Below are positions 58,072 through 64,000 of a stretch of 64,000 bases of DNA, piece after piece; position 1 is the first letter of the stretch; each line of letters opens with the position of its first letter. The stretch is from Ilyonectria destructans (lineage: Eukaryota > Ascomycota > Sordariomycetes > Hypocreales > Nectriaceae), in NCBI GenBank assembly GCA_020740775.1, contig JAHEWK010000010.1, positions 1,674,001-1,738,000 on the forward strand, in the 5' to 3' direction. The notes below the pieces were generated by a model, which had not been told where the DNA came from, searched no databases, and saw only the letters and a program-made list of their open reading frames with translations. The position numbers were made by a program, and so were the translations under genes.

Positions 58072-60313
58072 ATGCCCGCGCCTGGGAAACAGCTCCCAAA
58101 TGGGACAAACGGGAAACAGGTCAAGTTTGTGGCCTCGGATCCCAATCGCGGCGGCCTGCCCGTGAAGCGCAAGCAGGTCCAGCACGCCTGCGCTGCGTGC
58201 CGCCGAAAGAAGGTATGTGTGAGATTGAGAGGGGTGTGAATGAGATTGAGACGAGTGTGGATGAGATTGAGACAAGTCTGGACGAGAACCGTTGGTTAAT
58301 TGAAGTCTTAGAGACGATGCCTCCATGCTGAAGATGCCGCTGATGAGCCCACAATCACCGGTAACGATCCCGCTTCAGTTACAGATGAGCCAGCCGGCCA
58401 GGAATCTCCTGTTCAGCCGTCGTGAGTTGCATCCCACCGTTGCCATCTGCGCCTTGCTCATTTTCATGATAGTCCCACGTCTATAAAGCTGGATCAGACG
58501 CGTCACGACGCCCAGGAACCAAGCGCAACCAACCCATCCGGCTTTCGCTATGAGGAGCCGAATGCTGCGCCTGCGGCCGTTCCCGCGAGGCCACCCAGCA
58601 TCACTACGCCAAATGCGCAGTCTTCGCGCTTTGTGGGCGACTTGAACCCGGAAGGCATGTTTGTAGAGGCAACAGGATCCGCCTCAATTCGCGAAACATC
58701 CCAGAAAGGTGACGTCGGTATCTGGCTCTCCTCCGCAGAAGGGGCCGCTGGCCAAGGGTCCCAGTTCATCACGTCACGACCGCCGCCCATCATGGACCAG
58801 TTCTTACTTCCCTTTGTAAGGGAACATTGCTTGTCATGTCTTCCCCCAGACAAGGACTATCGCAAGCTGAAGCATGTTTTCTTGCAAAAGATTCATCCCA
58901 TTTTCCCCGTCATCCCAGAAGCCGCTCTGGCAGGTTCTTCAGAGAGCCCAAGTGATATTGTCCTGCGGCAATTAGTTTGTCTAGCAGCAGCCCCTGATCC
59001 CACCATGGCCCAGCATCTTCGTCTCAAGAATCGTGGGTCCGATGCGATATCCTGTCAGGATTTTATGCAATCACTCTCCTCGGCAGTTCGGGCTATCCTC
59101 GAGACGAGCATTATCCCTGACAGAGTCCTTCACGTTAGGGCTCTCGTCATGTTGTCGCTCTACACTCAGCCTAGTAGCACTGAAGAATCCGATCTCCCCG
59201 CCCAGCTTGGCGGCCGGGCCATCCATCACATTCAGACTCTCGGCCTACATCTTCTACGTTACGAGTCTGACAATGGAGAGGATTTCGAAACGCTATTTTG
59301 TGCAGTCTGGGCCCTGGACAGGATCAATGCCGCGTCTTACGGAAGACCCTGCATAATGCACGAGCGAGATATTGGCGCCAACTTAGAGAGGTGCATCAAG
59401 AGGCGTCCTCCCTGCTTTCGACTCCTTCTCTCTGTTTGCCAGTGGCTTGACCAAGTCATTGAGCTGTATCGTCCAGGGGCAAGCGCCGAGGCATCTGGTC
59501 TCGAAAAGATTGCCTATATCGACCTTCCTGTGCTTGAAGCCATGATCGTCAACGCTGATGCCTTGAAGGTCCCCACTTCACTCATCGGTCAGTCGCATCT
59601 CACGTATATTCACGACCCTGCTAACGGTGCATATAGCGACCATTGAAACATTCTACCATGCTGTCATTATTTTATCATGCCGACTTCCTCGGCCTGGGAC
59701 CCGCACTGCAGCTTCAACCCTTCCTCCTCCATCAGCTAACGCGCGGCGCTCGCTCGCAGCCGAACGAATTGCATGTGCAGTTCAACGGGATAACCTGAGC
59801 CCCGTCCCGTTCATTCCTTATGCCGTATCCCTTGCTCTAAGTGTCGAATATCGCAAGATGCGGCATAGTCGCCTTCCGATGTTCCGCGCAAGAGCCATGC
59901 ATGCTTTCAGACGGAATTGCGAGATGTTGAGGGATTTTGGTGACTACTTCTGGAGCGCAAGTGTTGTGGCGGGACTGGGTGAACGAGTACTGAAAGAGAT
60001 GGAGAGAGCTGCAACAACCCTCACGAAGGATATCACGCCGCCTCCGCCGGAAACGCCCGGTTCTGATCCATCGTCCCATGCGACAGTACCCCGGCCAAGT
60101 GAGCTCCCTGTGGCAGATCCCGCGGCGTTGAACTCGGCGCAAGGCACCGAGAACCCCGTCGATTTCTCCCTCCTAGATGCCCTTTCTGGGCAAGATGTCT
60201 TTGGTCACATTGATCCAAGCTTCAACTTGAACGCCGTGGAGGATGCCCTTGAAGCAAATCTCGACATTGGGCTTCCAATCAACTGGGGTGATTGGGGTCA
60301 GTTCACGACCTGA
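58072..60313 (+). CDS. Fungal transcription factor with apparent half Zn-cluster
   Basis: Four exons (58072-58212, 58312-58421, 58473-59587, 59637-60313) join in phase to 680 residues. The DNA-binding part is ACAACRRKKRRCLHAED at about residues 38-54, split by intron 1. It supplies CX2CX6C, but the second Cys triad of a normal Zn2Cys6 cluster is absent; the next 35 residues have no Cys. The regulatory domain starts RFVGDLNPEGMF and runs to DYFWSASVVAGLG, with IHHIQTLGLHLLRYES and FCAVWALDRINAASYGRPCIMHERDI in the fungal_trans region, so the gene is certainly of this class. Function unknown. Intron 1 contains a 21-bp minisatellite. Confidence 0.85.
58220..58282. repeat. Intronic minisatellite, three 21-bp units
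   Basis: Units start at 58220, 58241 and 58262 with the form tgagattgagacgagtgtgga. It occupies most of intron 1 of the regulator gene, between the halves of its DNA-binding motif. Confidence 0.85.
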
Positions 60314-62984
60314 GGCGACCACTGATCGCCAAAGTTTACTGATCTGGTAACGTCCATGGCCACGTTTACGTAGCCTGGCAAACAATTCGAGCCGAGTCTC
60401 TGAACGCAGTTCGACGCATGTTGCCATCCTTGACCAAGTTTCATCGCCCGAACAAGTTGCCTGACAGGCGAGGATGGACACGCTTGCTACTGCGTCATGT
60501 TCTGCCCTCACGCATGTCACGCATGTCACGAGGATGCAATGAACACATTGCGAAAGGTTCTGTCGCGATATGTAAACAGAGGGTCATGCCACACGTGTTC
60601 AGTCGACTGCAAATTGACACTACAAACGGCAGCCTATTCCTGTTAACGTGACGGGGTGCAACCGCATACTCATACCGACCACTTCACGCCATAGAACGTG
60701 GTACTTGCTCCATCTTCAAAAAGCATATGTCTGTTTGAACGAGATGCGCATGAGCAGGCCAGGAGTTGAGCTCAGAAACTCATCGTGCTCAAACGTCGCG
60801 ACTTCACATAAAATGTATACAAGGGATGCAGAGAGAGGAGCTGAGATAGCTAACTGATCCTTGGCAGGACCAAATCCATGCTTCAACTCCGCCAGCGCAT
60901 AAGTAAAAATACGATAATCTAATAACAAGCCATGCCTAGAAACCTTCGGAGCGTAGGACTCGGTACCAATTTCGTCGTACATACAATCTTCCCATGGTCC
61001 TGTTGTTTTCTCTTATTCCTGCCATAGGTGTACAGCGGAGAAGAGACTAGTAGACGTGAGAGCTGTCTATATCGTCGTCAATATGGGCATCCCCTGCCGT
61101 CAGAACTTCATGGCAAAGCCGCAAAAGCATTATTTGTACGTTCTGAAGACCTTGTCTGATGTGCGACCATGACGCTCCCACAATCCCGCTTACACCTCCG
61201 CGGCATGACGACTGCCGGCAACGCAAATTCTCTGATGACCGTTCGTCAAGGAGGTGAGGTTGAAAGAAAGCCTGAAGGATCTCCCGGAGAATTAACTTTG
61301 TTTCACGGACTGCACGTTGATTGGCCCTCGAGTCAGCATCCATGAGCCAAGGCAGTTAGAAGCAAATCACCACCCTCGATGGCGCCTCAGCTTCTCGCGT
61401 GTTGCCGTTTCTGGACAAGGACATCCCCCAGAACGCCTTGAAGGCTCGTCAGGGCATCCAGCTGAGCTATTGTTGCTGTGAGGTTGCTGTGCAGATGCAT
61501 CGACCCAGAAGTAAAACTCGGCGGTGCCCGTCCGCGATGCCAATCGCTTCCAGATGGAAACTCCAGCAGGCATATTGCTGGGCGGCTTTTGAGCACCTCT
61601 GAAGAGAAGCCAGTATGTTCCTCTATTTCGGCACCACCGCCGACTCGTGGGCGGTTGGCAACGACCACTTCTCCCTAGCGTAAGCAGACCTAACCTCCAC
61701 AACCCATCGCAGTGATACTAACACATAATCTCTCCTCAAGAGCCTGCCCACGCCAATCCATGGGATAGACTCCCGGGTGTGTTCGATAGCCCGAGCATAG
61801 CCGGCACCATGATCTCGTGGATGTCGACCGCGCCGGATGGGACAAACGCGTACGGCAATAACTCCTCCGTCAACTGGCTCGCAAACACAGCATTGTCAAA
61901 CTGCGCCTGTTCTGCCTTCGACATACTCTCCGCCTCAGAGCCACGCACCGCCACCTTATCAGTCTGGGTTATCTGTCAGCCAAGCAGTTTCCACACATCC
62001 AAGTCAAGCAGCAGCTTAGCATCATCAGCTTTCTCAACATTATCAACAGCCTCAGCACCATCAACCTCCTCAACCGCTTCAGCAAACCCCGCCGAGTTTC
62101 CATGTACTCCAAACGATAGAAATCCTAGTCGCAGTAGTCACAGTGGTCTACAGAGGCTATGGAAACGGCCTCGGTCTCAACGACTCCGCATACCGCTTGT
62201 TAGCCGGCTATGGCGGCGTCGACTACTCTGCAACAACTGCTTCCAGGTCGGCAGATGCGCTCGCAATGCCACGTCAGCCAGGTTCAAGGCCGGGCAACAC
62301 GTCGCATCACGGAAGAAGACGACGACTAGGTGTGACGGGTGCTGGCGGGATATCAAAAAGGGCGAGATGGCGTGGCACTGCAAGAAGTGCTGGGACAAGG
62401 ACCTGTGTCAGAAGTGCTGGGGACGAAGCAGAGGCATTGTAGGCACGTATCACAAGGACGAGTGTCGATGACAGGAGTAGGCAAAGGCGGTGACGACCCG
62501 TGGAGCATGACCGATATGGTCGGTGCGATTGGAAATTTTGCATCCTCTGCGACATAGTCAACAGTTCAGAGTCGGCCAGATGGTTGCCAATTCTGTCCAA
62601 CAAGTAACCCCGTTGAAATCATTTGGGCGTGTACAAATACAACGCGTAGCCGTGCTACCGCAGACCTAGGGTTTCGAAGACGCTAGAGGCTCAATAGATG
62701 GCCTCCCGTCCCATTTCAAAGAGCCCATTTTCCAGTCTCCCGTCCGAGATATCCTAACTCGGAGTTTTGCAGCGACCCAAGAGACGATGCCAGCTGCTCT
62801 CAATGGACATGTCTGTCGCTGGCTCGGTCCTTTCCGAGGCTTGATTCCTGTTCCCTTGTGTAACCTCGTGTTACAATCGTCGGTTCCTTTAAGGCATTCC
62901 TTGTATCGTGTCTCGCTCGTTTCGTATCGGAAGGTCATGAGTTGAGTGGTGCGTAATGTGTGGATCATGGAGCCGTTATTGTCG
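60314..62984. other. Long region with a damaged locus
   Basis: About 2.7 kb. The left part (60314-61380) shows no convincing gene; a leftward frame at 61047-61343 has an ATG but no recognised features. The right part holds the ZZ-finger remnant described separately. Confidence 0.45.
62000..62471 (+). pseudogene. ZZ-type zinc-finger gene, apparently frameshifted
   Basis: The end of this stretch encodes CDGCWRDIKKGEMAWHCKKC and DKDLCQKCW...H in frame to a stop at 62471: a ZZ-type zinc finger. Upstream the protein-like sequence jumps frames. A segment QLSIISFLNIINSLSTINLL lies in one frame (about 62007-62080), LQTIEILVAVVTVVYRGYGNG in a second (about 62108-62170), and CNNCFQVGRCARN with the ZZ finger in a third (from about 62229). 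No intron fits between them, so at least two shifts seem to have broken it. No ATG precedes it. An assembly error is the other explanation. Confidence 0.4.
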
Positions 62985-63454
62985 TCACTTCCTGGGCGGC
63001 TCATGCGGCAGATCGGTCGGTTTCCCGCGGACCTGGTTCTTCAGCTCGTCAAGGAAATGTTTCGCAAAGCGTTGCTTGCGATCGACAGCGCCCGGGTCGG
63101 CTGGAACGGTCACAGTCAGCTTCTTTGTCATAATGGCAACGTCATGCTGGAGGGTGACAAACCTGTCGCCTCGCCGGGAGCCAGCGGCTGGTTTGGATTC
63201 CGGCCATGCTGGGCTTCGTGGACCCTTCGGTGGATTTGGCCGACGGCGCGATGGAAGCCGGGCATTCGGAGGATCTGGACGTTGTCAGCGACAGTGGAAG
63301 AAGGGATGCGATTGCGATTGCGATTGCGATTGCGTACCGAAGCGACGATCCTGTCCTGCGAATTGTCAGCGATTCTGGGTTGAACAAGCATTTGCAGTAG
63401 ACGACGTACCTCAAAGGACTGGACCACACGGAGCGCCCACCAGTAGATCGACAT
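62985..63454 (-). CDS. Mrx7-like mitochondrial (MIOREX) small protein
   Basis: Four exons (63454-63410, 63355-63338, 63274-63163, 63100-62985) join in phase to 96 residues. The second exon is only 18 nt (DRIVAS). Start MSIYWWALRVVQSFE, the middle ILRMPGFHRAVGQIHR, GRNPNQPLAPGEAT, and the end FAKHFLDELKNQVRG match the short fungal Mrx7 family, whose yeast member associates with mitochondrial ribosome-expression complexes. The last splice (63101-63162) was fixed by the GEAT-ADPG continuity. Intron 2 is a multiple of three without stop codons and contains the hexanucleotide repeat. Confidence 0.75.
63306..63334. repeat. Hexanucleotide microsatellite (gcgatt)n in Mrx7 intron 2
   Basis: Four to five gcgatt units (aatcgc on the sense strand) sit inside the 63-nt second intron. 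Read through, they would encode alternating Asn-Arg. Confidence 0.85.
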
Positions 63455-63852
63455 GGCGAGCTCCTCTTGGGATGGCGATGTCGGCGAGGAGAGCTTCCCA
63501 TGGGAGTGAAAGGGAAGAGAAGGTATTCGTAGAGTATGTAAGCATGGATGGAAATTCTAGCGGGGTGGCAACGGCATTGTACTGTCAATTTCCGAGATGC
63601 GACCTACCCTGGAGAACTTACACCCCGCATCACCGTCGAGACATTCACTTCCTGGGCATTCACAGACGACTCAATTTTGATCATTCATGTTTTATTTGTC
63701 ATCTAAGCATCTGTGCGGACTAGAAGTCTATCCTTCATATTGTCCCGCTACCATCTAGTAACTTTTGTTCCTTTATCCTCCTCTGCCACGCATCTTCAGT
63801 AACATACATTTGTCACGTCCATCTCCTTGTGTTTCCTCGCAGGGCATTGCAC
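63455..63852. other. Intergenic region
   Basis: About 400 bases between the Mrx7-like gene start and the stop of the DUF1993 gene. No gene seen. Confidence 0.5.
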
Positions 63853-64000
63853 TTAAGACGCATACTTGCCGATGAAAGGGGTGAGGTAGTCCGCCTTGCC
63901 GAGCTCGACTCCCTCCTTGCGCAGGATGCCGTAGGCGGTGCTGGTGTGGAAGAACAAGTTGGGCATGGCGTAGCCGGTGACGTACTGCTTCAGCTTCATC
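63853..64000 (-). CDS. DUF1993-family protein, C-terminal fragment (cut by window end)
   Basis: The last 49 codons are visible, ending LGKADYLTPFIGKYAS. The block YAMPNLFFHTSTAYGILRKEGVELGK is the conserved C-terminal signature of fungal and bacterial DUF1993 proteins (a DinB-like four-helix fold, function unknown). The rest lies beyond the window's right edge. Confidence 0.8.
   Translation of the reverse strand, partial: MKLKQYVTGYAMPNLFFHTSTAYGILRKEGVELGKADYLTPFIGKYAS

Noticed and set aside
61047..61343. 98-residue minus-strand open frame
   Set aside because: An ATG is present, and the text faintly recalls the C-terminus of fungal regulators, but no upstream exons or DNA-binding domain could be found.

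Overview
The window is nuclear DNA of a filamentous ascomycete. It has short GT-AG introns (mostly 48-130 nt), single-copy eukaryotic housekeeping genes, fungal-type secreted proteins and Zn2Cys6 regulators. The families (GNT1-type GT8, subgroup-A GH18 chitinase, fungal TNT-domain NADase, Mrx7, DUF1993) fit a Sordariomycete, probably Hypocreales; this is inference from protein look only. All gene models were built by eye from splice signals, reading frame and family conservation.

Layout: 0.3-8 kb holds a secreted TNT-domain NADase, an EBP-family protein, a GT8 transferase, RidA and an ELYS-domain nucleoporin factor. 8-24 kb is mainly housekeeping: SMC4, a Ser/Thr-rich secreted protein, a decayed methyltransferase fragment, divergent RPS26 and ubiquitin-RPS27a, NOP58 and a GH18 chitinase. 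25-31 kb is accessory, with a DAL5-type MFS transporter and a cytochrome P450. 48-64 kb holds a RING protein, an Mpv17/PMP22 protein, a DUF885 peptidase, a coiled-coil protein, a second Zn-cluster regulator, a damaged-looking ZZ-finger locus, MRX7 and the C-terminal end of a DUF1993 gene.

The most interesting region is 31.8-47.8 kb. It groups a mitochondrial dicarboxylate-type carrier, an acyl-CoA dehydrogenase, a Zn2Cys6 regulator, an HTD2/MaoC-type hydratase, a CitE-type acyl-CoA lyase, and a 2-oxoglutarate-dehydrogenase-like E1 with a matching dihydrolipoyl succinyltransferase-like E2. The enzymes carry plausible mitochondrial presequences. As a set they can be read as a pathway: 2-oxo acid to acyl-CoA (E1/E2), dehydrogenation, hydration, then C-C cleavage by the lyase. 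The E1 and E2 differ at many normally conserved positions from housekeeping 2-oxoglutarate dehydrogenase, so they look like dedicated paralogues.

Six of these genes (all but the regulator itself) carry copies of a short element, TCGGCT(A/T), 120-450 bp upstream. In several promoters it sits in an extended, paired form (GCTCGGCTwTTGG followed by CCAAGTCGGCT). This suggests co-regulation, plausibly by the cluster's own Zn2Cys6 protein. A 420-bp Harbinger-like MITE with a TAA target duplication lies just upstream of that regulator gene. The substrate of the pathway is not determined by the sequence.
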